Assembly: GCA_963977405.1 (NCBI GenBank)
Contig: CAXBOY010000028.1
Coordinates: forward strand, 1 to 31,589
Length of the DNA stretch: 31,589 bases
Direction of reading: 5' to 3'
Origin: UBA5078 sp963977405
GTDB lineage: Bacteria; Pseudomonadota; Gammaproteobacteria; Pseudomonadales; Pseudohongiellaceae
The position numbers and the translations under genes are program-made. The notes beneath the pieces are model-generated. The model did not search any database, was not told the origin of the DNA, and saw nothing but the letters and a program-made list of their open reading frames with translations. The stretch's first letter is position 1. The number at the start of each line of letters is the position of its first letter. Positions 1-7,187 of the stretch are shown here, one piece after another.

Positions 1-57
1 GGCTTGCTGCGCGGAAAGAATTTCGGTAAGCAATTAGTGAAGGTTGCCGAAGAGTAA
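1..57 (+). CDS. NADP-dependent oxidoreductase, zinc-type MDR superfamily (3' end only)
   Basis: Only the last 18 codons and the TAA are present. The tail GLLRGKNFGKQLVKV closely matches the conserved C-terminus of the MDR-family NADP-dependent oxidoreductases related to leukotriene B4 dehydrogenase and E. coli CurA. These reduce alpha,beta-unsaturated carbonyls or quinones in the cytoplasm. The GxNFGKxxVKV ending is what I recognise; the catalytic part lies outside the window. The gene converges on modC, with 26 bases between the stop codons. Confidence 0.6.
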   Translation, partial: GLLRGKNFGKQLVKVAEE

Positions 58-62
58 AGTGT

Positions 63-109
63 TCCACCTTGTGCTGCTGGAGGCTAGGCCTCTATGGGCA
101 TAAGGTGGA
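63..109. terminator. Possible bidirectional hairpin between convergent genes
   Basis: TCCACCTT (63-70) pairs with AAGGTGGA (102-109). A shorter GAGGC/GCCTC stem can form inside. It covers the modC stop codon and follows the stop of the upstream plus-strand gene, where a shared terminator is expected. There is no clear T-run on either side, so this is a weak call. Confidence 0.3.
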
Positions 110-1175
110 CTGTCTCTCCACGCAGTCGCACACTAAGTTGTTGATCCTCTGCCAAGGCGTAGCGCTGCGCGATATGTCTTGGCACGTTCATAGTGACGCG
201 ATCCACGCCTACCTGTAGTGTCACGCGGTACTGTTCTCCCAGCGCCAACATTGTGACTATCCGCACCGGAATCTCATTGTCTAGTGTCTCCGACTCGCGG
301 GAACGCGATGGCATTAACAATACCCCCGCTGTGGGCATTGCCCAGAATATCTCAGTTCCAATTATAAAATCCGTGCGCAGCCGCACCCGTAGTTCGTGTT
401 CTCCCCACGCGACAACAGAATGACCTGCCTCATGTCGAACAACTCGTCCAGCAAATACGTTGCGCATGCCCATTAGTTTGGCGACCTCGGCGCTCTTTGG
501 TGCGGCGAGTAACTGATCGGGCGAACCCGTCTGTAGAGTCTTGCCGACATTGAGAATGCTCATGCGGTCCGCTAATAGAGTCGCCTCATCAAGGTCATGA
601 GTTACTAGAATCACTGGCATGTTCAGCTCTTGCCGCAGTTCTGCGAGTTCATGGTACAGCGACTCGCGAGTGCTCCTATCGACTGCCGAGAATGGCTCGT
701 CTAGTAGGAGTGCTTTCGGCTCGCGGGCGAGCGCTCTGGCGACGGCGACCCTTTGTTGTTGACCACCGGAGAGTTGCCGTGGAAGGCGTTTCTCGAGTCC
801 GGCAAGATGCACTCTATCCAGCCAAGAGCGAGCGCGCTCTATGCGTTCAGCCTTTGGGTAATCGAGCATCGCTTCGGCAATATTCTCGAGTGCGCTCAGG
901 TGCGGGAAGAGCGCGAAATTCTGAAAAACCATGCCGACGCGCCGCGCTGCGGTGGGCATGTTAATGCCATTTTCACTGTCATACCAAATCTCCCCTGAGC
1001 AAGTAATTTTCCCAGAATTTGGTCGGTACAATCCGGCGATGCTGCGCAGCAGTGTCGACTTGCCACTGCCCGAGGGGCCAACTAATGCCAGCACTTCGCC
1101 CGGTGCACAATGGATTTGCGCGGAGAGAGGTATAGGGCTGACTTGTGCCAGACTTAGGTGCAGGCCTTCAGGCAT
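84..1175 (-). CDS. modC: Molybdate ABC transporter ATP-binding protein ModC
   Basis: This is the cytoplasmic ATPase that powers molybdate import with ModA and ModB. The 363-residue protein has the full ABC set: Walker A GPSGSGKST at about 33-41, Q-loop Gln near 85, signature LSGGQ at about 135-139, Walker B KALLLDEP at about 154-161, and H-loop His near 193. The C-terminal third (about 290-363) fits the molybdate-binding MOP/TOBE domain of ModC. It overlaps modB by 8 bases, so the two are translationally linked. Other oxyanion importers share the ATPase core; the assignment to molybdate rests on the ModA and ModB neighbours, the TOBE tail and the upstream ModE-like site. Confidence 0.93.
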   Translation of the reverse strand: MPEGLHLSLAQVSPIPLSAQIHCAPGEVLALVGPSGSGKSTLLRSIAGLYRPNSGKITCSGEIWYDSENGINMPTAARRVGMVFQNFALFPHLSALENIAEAMLDYPKAERIERARSWLDRVHLAGLEKRLPRQLSGGQQQRVAVARALAREPKALLLDEPFSAVDRSTRESLYHELAELRQELNMPVILVTHDLDEATLLADRMSILNVGKTLQTGSPDQLLAAPKSAEVAKLMGMRNVFAGRVVRHEAGHSVVAWGEHELRVRLRTDFIIGTEIFWAMPTAGVLLMPSRSRESETLDNEIPVRIVTMLALGEQYRVTLQVGVDRVTMNVPRHIAQRYALAEDQQLSVRLRGETVHLMPIEA

Positions 1176-1842
1176 GATCGTGCCTCTTGCCGAGTCGCGA
1201 CGTCGCGAAATAGGACAGACTTATTGCGGCCAGAGAGATAATGAGAAGCACAGCGGACATAGTCGCAGCCGCCTCATTGTCGAAGGCTTGCACGCGGTCA
1301 TAGATAGAGATGGCGATGGTGCGGGTTTCACCGGGAATGCTGCCACCGACCATTAAGACGACGCCAAACTCCCCTAGGGTATGGGCGAAGGTCAGCACTA
1401 ACGCGGAGAGGATGCCAGGCCATGCTAGTGGCAGCTCTATGCGGCCTAGAATTCGCCACGGAGAAAGTCCGCAACAGCGAGCGGCCTCACGGACCTCTTG
1501 AGGTATCCCTTCGAAGGCCCGCTGCATCGGTTGAATCGCGAAGGGGAGGTTAAATATTAGCGAGGCGATTAGCAGGCCGGCGAAAGAGAAACTTAATTGC
1601 TGACCGAAGAGCGATTCGTATGCTTGCCCAATGGGTGACCTGGCGCCCATTGCAACTAGTAGATAGAAACCGAGCACGGTAGGTGGCAATACTAGAGGTA
1701 GGGTTAAGAGCGCCTCAACGACACTCTTGCTGCGGAACTGTGTCCATGCCAGATGTCGGCCCAAGAAAATGCCAACGGGCAGGAGTATTAGCATCGTCCA
1801 GAAGGAGAGTTCGAGCGAAAGCTTCAGGGCGGACCAATCCAT
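1168..1842 (-). CDS. modB: Molybdate ABC transporter permease ModB
   Basis: This is the inner-membrane channel of the molybdate importer. The 224 residues are typical for ModB and contain about five hydrophobic segments. The EAA loop that docks onto ModC is clear at about 119-145 (EAARCCGLSPWRILGRIELP). The conserved LTLPLVLPPTVLGFYLL stretch near 46-62 is characteristic of ModB permeases. It starts with ATG 10 bases after the modA stop, behind a weak AAGG, and overlaps modC at its end, which supports one modABC transcript. Confidence 0.93.
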   Translation of the reverse strand: MDWSALKLSLELSFWTMLILLPVGIFLGRHLAWTQFRSKSVVEALLTLPLVLPPTVLGFYLLVAMGARSPIGQAYESLFGQQLSFSFAGLLIASLIFNLPFAIQPMQRAFEGIPQEVREAARCCGLSPWRILGRIELPLAWPGILSALVLTFAHTLGEFGVVLMVGGSIPGETRTIAISIYDRVQAFDNEAAATMSAVLLIISLAAISLSYFATSRLGKRHDHA

Positions 1843-1852
1843 GTCTTAAACC

Positions 1853-2638
1853 TTATTGATCTTCGGGTAGGGCAAAGCCATAGCGTAGCATTATCTGGCG
1901 GGCTGGGGCGCTCTGCAGATAGGCATAGAAATCTCTAACGTCTGCATTTGCCGTCTTCAATAGGACCATGCGTTGGCGCAGTGCTTGGTGCCACTGCTGC
2001 GGGATCAGGGCGAATTCTCCGAGCGCCGATACGTTAGGAGATAGCGCTAAAGAGTAAGCAATGATGCCGCCTTGTGCGTTGCCAGAGGTGGCAAATTGCG
2101 CCGCTTGGGAGACGTTCTCGCCTAAAACGAGCTTGCCTTGCAGTGCATCCCAAAGGCCGGCATGGCGCAGCGCCTCTTCGGCGCGTTCACCATAAGGTGC
2201 GTGTTCTGGATTGGCGATAGCGAATCTGGCGATGCGTCCTGAGTCGAGCGCGGCGCTTAATCCTTGTAGCTGTGCATCGGCCTTTAGTCTGGAGCCATGT
2301 GGCGCGATTATAACGATTCGACCTAGGGCGTACAGTAGGCCTTCATCCTGCGTGAGTCCTGCCTCACTCAGCTGTAATACGTAGTCTTCGTCTGCTGACA
2401 AAAACATCTGGAACGGAGCCCCTTCGCGGATCTGGCGGTAGAAATTTCCCGACGAGCCATAGACCACTTGTATCGATTTGCCACTGTCCGATTGGAACTG
2501 CGCACGTAATTCCTCGAGCGCAAATTGCAGGTCCGATGCGGCGGCGATTGTGGCGCTTTGAGCGAGGCTTGGTCCGCTAGCGATCGCGCAGCTAAAGGCG
2601 AACGCAAAGGAGCAAAGGCGCGAGAAAAGGCTGTTCAT
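1853..2638 (-). CDS. modA: Periplasmic molybdate-binding protein ModA
   Basis: ModA captures molybdate or tungstate in the periplasm and delivers it to ModB. The AASDLQFALEEL and VVYGSSGNFYRQI stretches are family hallmarks; the Ser residues in the ASDL and GSSG loops are the usual oxyanion ligands. I chose ATG 2638 rather than the upstream in-frame ATG at 2680. From 2638 the protein begins with a clean Sec signal peptide (MNSLFSRLCSFAFAF, cleavage near SLAQ/S), and AGGA lies 8 bases ahead. The 2680 start would add a charged leader before the signal and fall inside the ModE-like operator. From this start the protein is 261 residues, a normal ModA length. Confidence 0.92.
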   Translation of the reverse strand: MNSLFSRLCSFAFAFSCAIASGPSLAQSATIAAASDLQFALEELRAQFQSDSGKSIQVVYGSSGNFYRQIREGAPFQMFLSADEDYVLQLSEAGLTQDEGLLYALGRIVIIAPHGSRLKADAQLQGLSAALDSGRIARFAIANPEHAPYGERAEEALRHAGLWDALQGKLVLGENVSQAAQFATSGNAQGGIIAYSLALSPNVSALGEFALIPQQWHQALRQRMVLLKTANADVRDFYAYLQSAPARQIMLRYGFALPEDQ

Positions 2639-2669
2639 CAATCGTTTCCTAGGCAGAGTGACTGTGGAG

Positions 2670-2693
2670 CGCTGTATCATTTCATATATAACG
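2670..2693 (-). promoter_or_regulatory. Candidate ModE operator upstream of modA
   Basis: Read on the minus strand this is CGTTATAT-N8-ATACAGCG. From memory, the E. coli modA operator bound by molybdate-loaded ModE has the geometry CGTTATAT-N8-ACATAACG, also 24 bases. Here the left half is identical and the right half matches the palindromic ideal (ATATAACG) at 6 of 8 positions. It lies 32-55 bases before the modA ATG, where a repressor would cover the promoter. No modE gene is in the window. Confidence 0.55.
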
Positions 2694-2805
2694 GTTCTGC
2701 GTCTAGAGTTTCGGGTTCGAAGGCGCCCGGACTCGGCTGTGTGTGCTTATTGGGAGTGCTATGATCTTGGTCATATTAAGTGACAGTCTATTGAAAGGGG
2801 GCGCT

Positions 2806-3642
2806 ATGTCTGGTCAGGGAGAATCCGGTTTGCAGATCGATTCATTATTCTCATTGCGCGGTAAGACGGCGTTGGTGACAGGAGGGTCTGGTGGGCTTGG
2901 ACTGATGATGGCCGAAGGGCTGCTGCGCAATGGGGTACGGGTGTTCATCGCCTCACGCAATGCGCAGCGCTGTGCCGAGGCGGTGGCCGCTCTGGCACCT
3001 CATGGGGACTGCATTGCGATTGCGGCCGATATTAACGATGTGCAGCAGCGGGCTAGATTGGTGCAGAGGATTGCGGAGGAGTCGCCGCAGGGTCTGGCAA
3101 TCCTAGTTAACAATGCGGGCAGTAACTGGGGAGCCCCTCTCGAGGACTATCCGGATGCTGCTTTCGACAAGTTAATGAGGACTAATGTCAGTAGCGTGTT
3201 CGGGCTAACGAGAGATCTCTACCCGGCGCTGCTTCGTGCCGCTAATAGCGAGGCGCCCGCCCGCGTAATTAATATCGGGTCGATGGATGGCCTACAGGTG
3301 CCAGTGGTGCAGCGAGTGCCAACCTTCGCCTACTCCGCTAGCAAGGCGGCCCTGCATCATCTTACTCGCACCCTCGCTGTAGAGTTGGGGCCCAAGGGTA
3401 TTACCGTCAATGCGATTGCGCCGGGCTTCTTCGAGTCTAAGATGACAGACTATGTTTTGGACCATTATCGGCATGATATTGAGGATGACTGCCCGTTGGG
3501 GAGGATTGGGACTCCAGAGGATATCGTGGGCATATTGGCGTTTTTGTGCTCGCGCGCAGGGGCCTATGTGAACGGCGCCGTCATTCCGGTGGATGGTGGC
3601 ACGCACCTGAGCAAGGGCAAGCGTGAATGGGGGGCGGAATAA
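2806..3642 (+). CDS. SDR family oxidoreductase, RhlG/FabG-like
   Basis: This is a cytoplasmic NAD(P)-dependent short-chain dehydrogenase of 278 residues. The cofactor motif TGGSGGLG is at 25-32, the NNAG motif near 102-105, and the catalytic residues are Ser159, Tyr176 and Lys180. The C-terminal PVDGG loop is typical. The overall pattern (NNAGSNWGAPLEDYP, RVINIGSMDG) resembles RhlG, a beta-ketoacyl reductase-like SDR of Pseudomonas, but the substrate cannot be read from sequence. I place the start at ATG 2806 because AAAGGGGG lies just ahead of it. The longer frame from 2743 adds 21 residues that do not look like SDR sequence. It is followed by another SDR and an acyl-CoA dehydrogenase, suggesting acyl-chain metabolism. 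Confidence 0.85.
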   Translation: MSGQGESGLQIDSLFSLRGKTALVTGGSGGLGLMMAEGLLRNGVRVFIASRNAQRCAEAVAALAPHGDCIAIAADINDVQQRARLVQRIAEESPQGLAILVNNAGSNWGAPLEDYPDAAFDKLMRTNVSSVFGLTRDLYPALLRAANSEAPARVINIGSMDGLQVPVVQRVPTFAYSASKAALHHLTRTLAVELGPKGITVNAIAPGFFESKMTDYVLDHYRHDIEDDCPLGRIGTPEDIVGILAFLCSRAGAYVNGAVIPVDGGTHLSKGKREWGAE

Positions 3643-3698
3643 ATAAAAGGCTTGTTCATTCCCCTTAATCCTTGTTAATTTATGATAATAGTCGACGT

Positions 3699-3721
3699 TG
3701 GTATTCATAATACTAATACCA
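3699..3721. promoter_or_regulatory. Inverted repeat, candidate operator ahead of the second SDR gene
   Basis: TGGTATT and AATACCA form a perfect 7-base inverted repeat around a 9-base AT-rich spacer, ending 39 bases before the GTG start at 3761. A GATAAT that could be a -10 element lies at 3684-3689, which would put the repeat at the transcription start, but I found no good -35. TetR-type repressors of fatty-acid genes bind sites of this size. A plain RNA hairpin is the alternative. Confidence 0.35.
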
Positions 3722-3760
3722 CCTATTGAAACGAATGATTGAGGAAAGGGGGAGAGCAAA

Positions 3761-4525
3761 GTGAGCCTATTCGATCTAACAGGGAAAGTGGCATTGATTA
3801 CGGGCTCCACGAAAGGCATTGGTTTGGCGATCGCTAGCCGCATGGCTGAAGCGGGGGCCCGCGTGGTGATTTCGAGCAGGAATCAGGATGCCTGTGATGA
3901 GGTCGCCGCGCAGATCAATGCTGGAGGGGGGCATGCCGTCGCAATCGCCTGCAATATTAATTACAAAGAGCAGCTTCGCAATCTGGTTGAGAAGACCGTT
4001 GCCCAGCTTGGCGCAATTGATATTCTCGTTTGTAATGCGGCATTGAATCCGCACTATGGTCCATCACAGGGCATACCCGATGAGGCCTTCGATAAGATCA
4101 TGAATGCCAACATCGGCAGTGCCCACCGTCTCTGCCAACTGGTCATTCCAGCCATGGCGGAGAAGGGCGGTGGGGCAGTTGTCATCGTCTCGTCGATAGC
4201 AGGCTTGAAAGGCAGCAAGGTTTTGGGAGCCTATGGCATATCCAAGGCCGCCGACATGCAATTGGCGCGTAATTTGGCTGTTGAATGGGGACCTAAGAAC
4301 ATACGCGTAAACTGCATTGCGCCGGGCTTAGTGCGTACCGATTTCGCGAAAGCGCTGTGGGAGAATCCAGAGACTTATGCGGCAACGGTCTCGACCTATC
4401 CACTCAGACGCATTGGCGAACCCGATGAGATAGCCGGTGCGGCTATCTATCTTGCTTCTTCTGCGGGTAGTTTCACTACCGGACAAACCATCGTCGTCGA
4501 CGGTGGCGGTACTATTGCTAGCTAA
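3761..4525 (+). CDS. SDR family oxidoreductase
   Basis: This is a classical 254-residue short-chain dehydrogenase. TGSTKGIG (14-21) binds the nucleotide, and the catalytic residues are Ser145, Tyr158 and Lys162. The usual NNAG is replaced by CNAA (91-94), which occurs in a known subset of SDRs resembling mammalian DHRS4. The start is GTG, preceded by a strong purine run (AGGAAAGGGGGAGAG). It shares the family but not close identity with the SDR just upstream, so this is not a recent duplication. It is likely co-transcribed with the acyl-CoA dehydrogenase 54 bases downstream. Substrate unknown; a hydroxyacyl or carbonyl compound is a guess from context. Confidence 0.87.
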   Translation: MSLFDLTGKVALITGSTKGIGLAIASRMAEAGARVVISSRNQDACDEVAAQINAGGGHAVAIACNINYKEQLRNLVEKTVAQLGAIDILVCNAALNPHYGPSQGIPDEAFDKIMNANIGSAHRLCQLVIPAMAEKGGGAVVIVSSIAGLKGSKVLGAYGISKAADMQLARNLAVEWGPKNIRVNCIAPGLVRTDFAKALWENPETYAATVSTYPLRRIGEPDEIAGAAIYLASSAGSFTTGQTIVVDGGGTIAS

Positions 4526-4579
4526 GTTAGACACTGAATTTCAAAAGAGCCACGCGCTGGCAAGACTGAGGATTTCTAC

Positions 4580-5800
4580 ATGATGGATTTAGGCTTATCT
4601 AACGAAATGGTCGAGATTCGAGAGAAGATTCGACAATTCGTAGAAGTGGATGTTGAAGCGGTCGAGAGTGAATATCATGAACAAGTTTCGATTGGAGATC
4701 GCTGGTCGCACACGCCACGGCAGGACGAGATTCTAGAGGGTCTAAAGGCGAAAGCTCGTGCGTTAGGTCTGTGGAACTTCTTTCTTCCCAAGAGCCAAGG
4801 TGGTGCAGGCATAAGCAATCTGGAGTATGCGCATCTTGCGGAGATTATGGGTCGTAGTCGATTAGCCTCGGAGTCTTTCAATTGCAGCGCACCAGATACG
4901 GGTAACATGGAAGTCTTGGAACGCTACGGTTCCGAAGAACAGAAAGAGCAATGGCTCAAGCCACTACTGGAGGGCAAGATCCGCTCTGCCTTCGCGATGA
5001 CAGAGCCCAATGTAGCTTCCTCCGATGCCACGAATATTTCGACCTCTGCGGTGCTAGACGGCGACGAATGGGTCATTAACGGTGAGAAGTTCTATATCTC
5101 TGGTGCAGGCGATAAGCGCTGCAAGATCATGATCGTCATGGTGATCACGGATCCAGGGGCTCCGAAACACAGTCGCCAATCGCAAATTCTTGTGCCAATG
5201 GATACTCCCGGGGTCGACATATTGCGTCCGATGGAAGTGTTCGGCCGCGATGATGCTCCTCACGGACACATGCATATTCGTTTCTCGAATGTACGAGTCC
5301 CAAAGGACAATATTATTTTAGGCAGAGGGCGTGGGTTCGAGATATCACAAGGGCGCTTAGGACCAGGCCGAATCCATCACTGCATGCGTTCAATAGGCGC
5401 GGCAGAAAAAGCGTTGCAGCTACTGTGCGAACGTTCTGTTAGTCGAGAGGCATTCGGCAAACCCCTTGCGGAACTCGGTGGCAACTACGATGTAATTGCC
5501 GATAGCCGAATCGAGATAGAGATGTGCCGTCTCTTGGTCTTTAAGGCCGCATGGTTGATGGACACTATCGGTAATAAAGCAGCGCGTGATGCGATTTCAC
5601 AGATTAAAGTTGCGGTGCCCAATATGGCGCTCAGGGTGATTGATCGTGCGATTCAAATGCATGGGGCTGCGGGGGTCTCGCAAGACTTCCCATTGGCGGC
5701 GTTGTGGACAGGTCAGCGCACCTTGAGGCTTGCCGATGGTCCCGATGAAGTTCATCGACGCGTAATTGCCAGAAAGGAGCTAGCCAAATACCAGTCCTAA
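4580..5800 (+). CDS. Acyl-CoA dehydrogenase, ACAD10/ACAD11-like
   Basis: This FAD enzyme introduces the 2,3-double bond in acyl-CoA and passes electrons to ETF, then to ETF-QO, which is encoded at 19495-21165. At 406 residues it is full length. FAMTEPNVASSDATN near 137-151 is the flavin/substrate segment typical of the ACAD10/11 group. The C-terminal HGAAGVSQDFPLA and LADGPDEVHRR also match ACAD11, where an Asp in the QDxPLA loop is thought to replace the usual catalytic Glu. TGAGGA lies ahead of a double ATG. ACAD11-type enzymes act on long-chain or 4-hydroxyacyl substrates, so with two SDR genes upstream this could be a hydroxyacyl breakdown route (inference). Confidence 0.9.
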   Translation: MMDLGLSNEMVEIREKIRQFVEVDVEAVESEYHEQVSIGDRWSHTPRQDEILEGLKAKARALGLWNFFLPKSQGGAGISNLEYAHLAEIMGRSRLASESFNCSAPDTGNMEVLERYGSEEQKEQWLKPLLEGKIRSAFAMTEPNVASSDATNISTSAVLDGDEWVINGEKFYISGAGDKRCKIMIVMVITDPGAPKHSRQSQILVPMDTPGVDILRPMEVFGRDDAPHGHMHIRFSNVRVPKDNIILGRGRGFEISQGRLGPGRIHHCMRSIGAAEKALQLLCERSVSREAFGKPLAELGGNYDVIADSRIEIEMCRLLVFKAAWLMDTIGNKAARDAISQIKVAVPNMALRVIDRAIQMHGAAGVSQDFPLAALWTGQRTLRLADGPDEVHRRVIARKELAKYQS

Positions 5801-5835
5801 TGCACTAAGGCCGTCTGTCTTCTGCTAGATAATCC

Positions 5836-5882
5836 AAATGCGCTGCTATGCCGTAATGTCTCCGGTAGCAGCGCATTTTTTT
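5836..5882 (+). terminator. Rho-independent terminator after the acyl-CoA dehydrogenase gene
   Basis: A perfect 13-base stem, AAATGCGCTGCTA (5836-5848) with TAGCAGCGCATTT (5866-5878), closes a 17-base loop and runs into seven T residues (5876-5882). It separates the SDR/acyl-CoA dehydrogenase unit from the next gene. Confidence 0.9.
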
Positions 5883-5910
5883 ATCTCGACAATACTAGAA
5901 GGAACGACGC

Positions 5911-7179
5911 GTGAAAATTGCCATTATTGGATCGGGCATCTCCGGGCTTACCGCAGCCTATTATCTCCATAAGACTCACGACATTACGCTTTTCGAGGCC
6001 GAGGATAGGCTCGGTGGTCATACCGCCACTATCGATGTCGAGGTGGGGGGGCGTAGTCATAGCATCGATACCGGCTTCATCGTTTTCAATGATTGGACCT
6101 ATCCTCGTTTCATCGAGCTAATGGATGAGATCGGGGTAGAGTCGCGCCAATCGGATATGAGTTTCAGTGTAAGTTGTGAGAACACAGGGCTCGAGTTTGC
6201 TGGCGTGGATGGGCGTCTAAGTTTGCTCAATGGCCTATTCGCGCAGCGCCGTAATCTGCTATCGCCTACTTATATAAATTTGCTGCTGGATATTGTGCGC
6301 TTTAATAAGATAGCCATAGCAGACGTCGAGAACGGCAATATAGATCATAGTATTACGCTGCAAGACTACGTAAAGAAATATCGCCTAAGCCGCGGTTTCC
6401 GCGACTTCTATCTGATTCCCATGGCCTCGGCTATCTGGTCGACTCCCTTCGCGCAGATGCTCAATTTTCCGATGCGTTTCATGCTGCCCTTTATGTATCG
6501 GCACGGCCTCCTTAGTGTCAGCAATCGACCTAAATGGCGCACCATTGTCGGGGGTTCTTCGCAGTACATCGAGCCGCTGAGTGCGGGGTTCAAAGACCGT
6601 ATTCGCCTGTCTACACCCGTGCTAGGGGTGGAGCGTTTCGATAATCGGGTTCAAGTGAGTACGGCGGCAGGGAAAGAGAATTTCGATCAAGTCATCCTCG
6701 CCTGTCATAGCGATCAGAGTCTTAAGCTTCTGACGGATGTGAAAGGTGTTGAACGCAATATTCTCGAGGCGATTCGCTATCAAGCCAATGAGGTTGTGTT
6801 GCATACCGACATCGCGCAATTGCCGCGCAATCGACGCGCGTGGGCTAGCTGGAACTACAGGCTGACAAAGGGTGGCGAGAATTTGCTGCCGAAGGTGACC
6901 TATGACATGAATCGTTTAATGGGCATCGAGGCTAAAGAGCGTTTCTGCGTCACTCTGAATAATTCGGACGACATCGCGCCAGAGCATGTTTTGGGTCGCT
7001 TCGATTATGCCCATCCTATATTTACACACGAGGGTGTAGAGGCTCAGGAACGTTGGGAGGCGATAAACGGTCAGCGCCGCACATGGTTCTGTGGCGCTTG
7101 GTGGGGAAAGGGCTTTCATGAGGACGGTGTAGTGAGTGCGCGGCGCGTCGTGGATGCGCTACAAGCGGCGCACCCATGA
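5911..7179 (+). CDS. FAD-dependent amine-oxidase-like oxidoreductase (COG2907 type)
   Basis: This 422-residue flavoprotein opens with the Rossmann motif GSGISG (7-12) and the following FEAEDRLGGHTATID, the FAD-binding region of the amine oxidase/phytoene desaturase superfamily. IDTGFIVFN, IWSTPFAQM and the terminal WFCGAWWGKGFHEDGVVSARRV identify the COG2907 group. In many proteobacteria this protein is encoded beside DUF1365, cyclopropane-fatty-acid-synthase-like and photolyase genes; none of these is here. The reaction is unproven; membrane-lipid modification is a common guess from that context. The start is GTG with AAGGAA just ahead. It stands alone, between a strong terminator and a convergent gene. 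Confidence 0.85.
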   Translation: MKIAIIGSGISGLTAAYYLHKTHDITLFEAEDRLGGHTATIDVEVGGRSHSIDTGFIVFNDWTYPRFIELMDEIGVESRQSDMSFSVSCENTGLEFAGVDGRLSLLNGLFAQRRNLLSPTYINLLLDIVRFNKIAIADVENGNIDHSITLQDYVKKYRLSRGFRDFYLIPMASAIWSTPFAQMLNFPMRFMLPFMYRHGLLSVSNRPKWRTIVGGSSQYIEPLSAGFKDRIRLSTPVLGVERFDNRVQVSTAAGKENFDQVILACHSDQSLKLLTDVKGVERNILEAIRYQANEVVLHTDIAQLPRNRRAWASWNYRLTKGGENLLPKVTYDMNRLMGIEAKERFCVTLNNSDDIAPEHVLGRFDYAHPIFTHEGVEAQERWEAINGQRRTWFCGAWWGKGFHEDGVVSARRVVDALQAAHP

Positions 7180-7187
7180 CTCGGCGA

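Noticed and set aside
2639..2680. Longer modA start at 2680
   Set aside because: Lies in the ModE-like operator and puts 14 charged residues ahead of the signal peptide.
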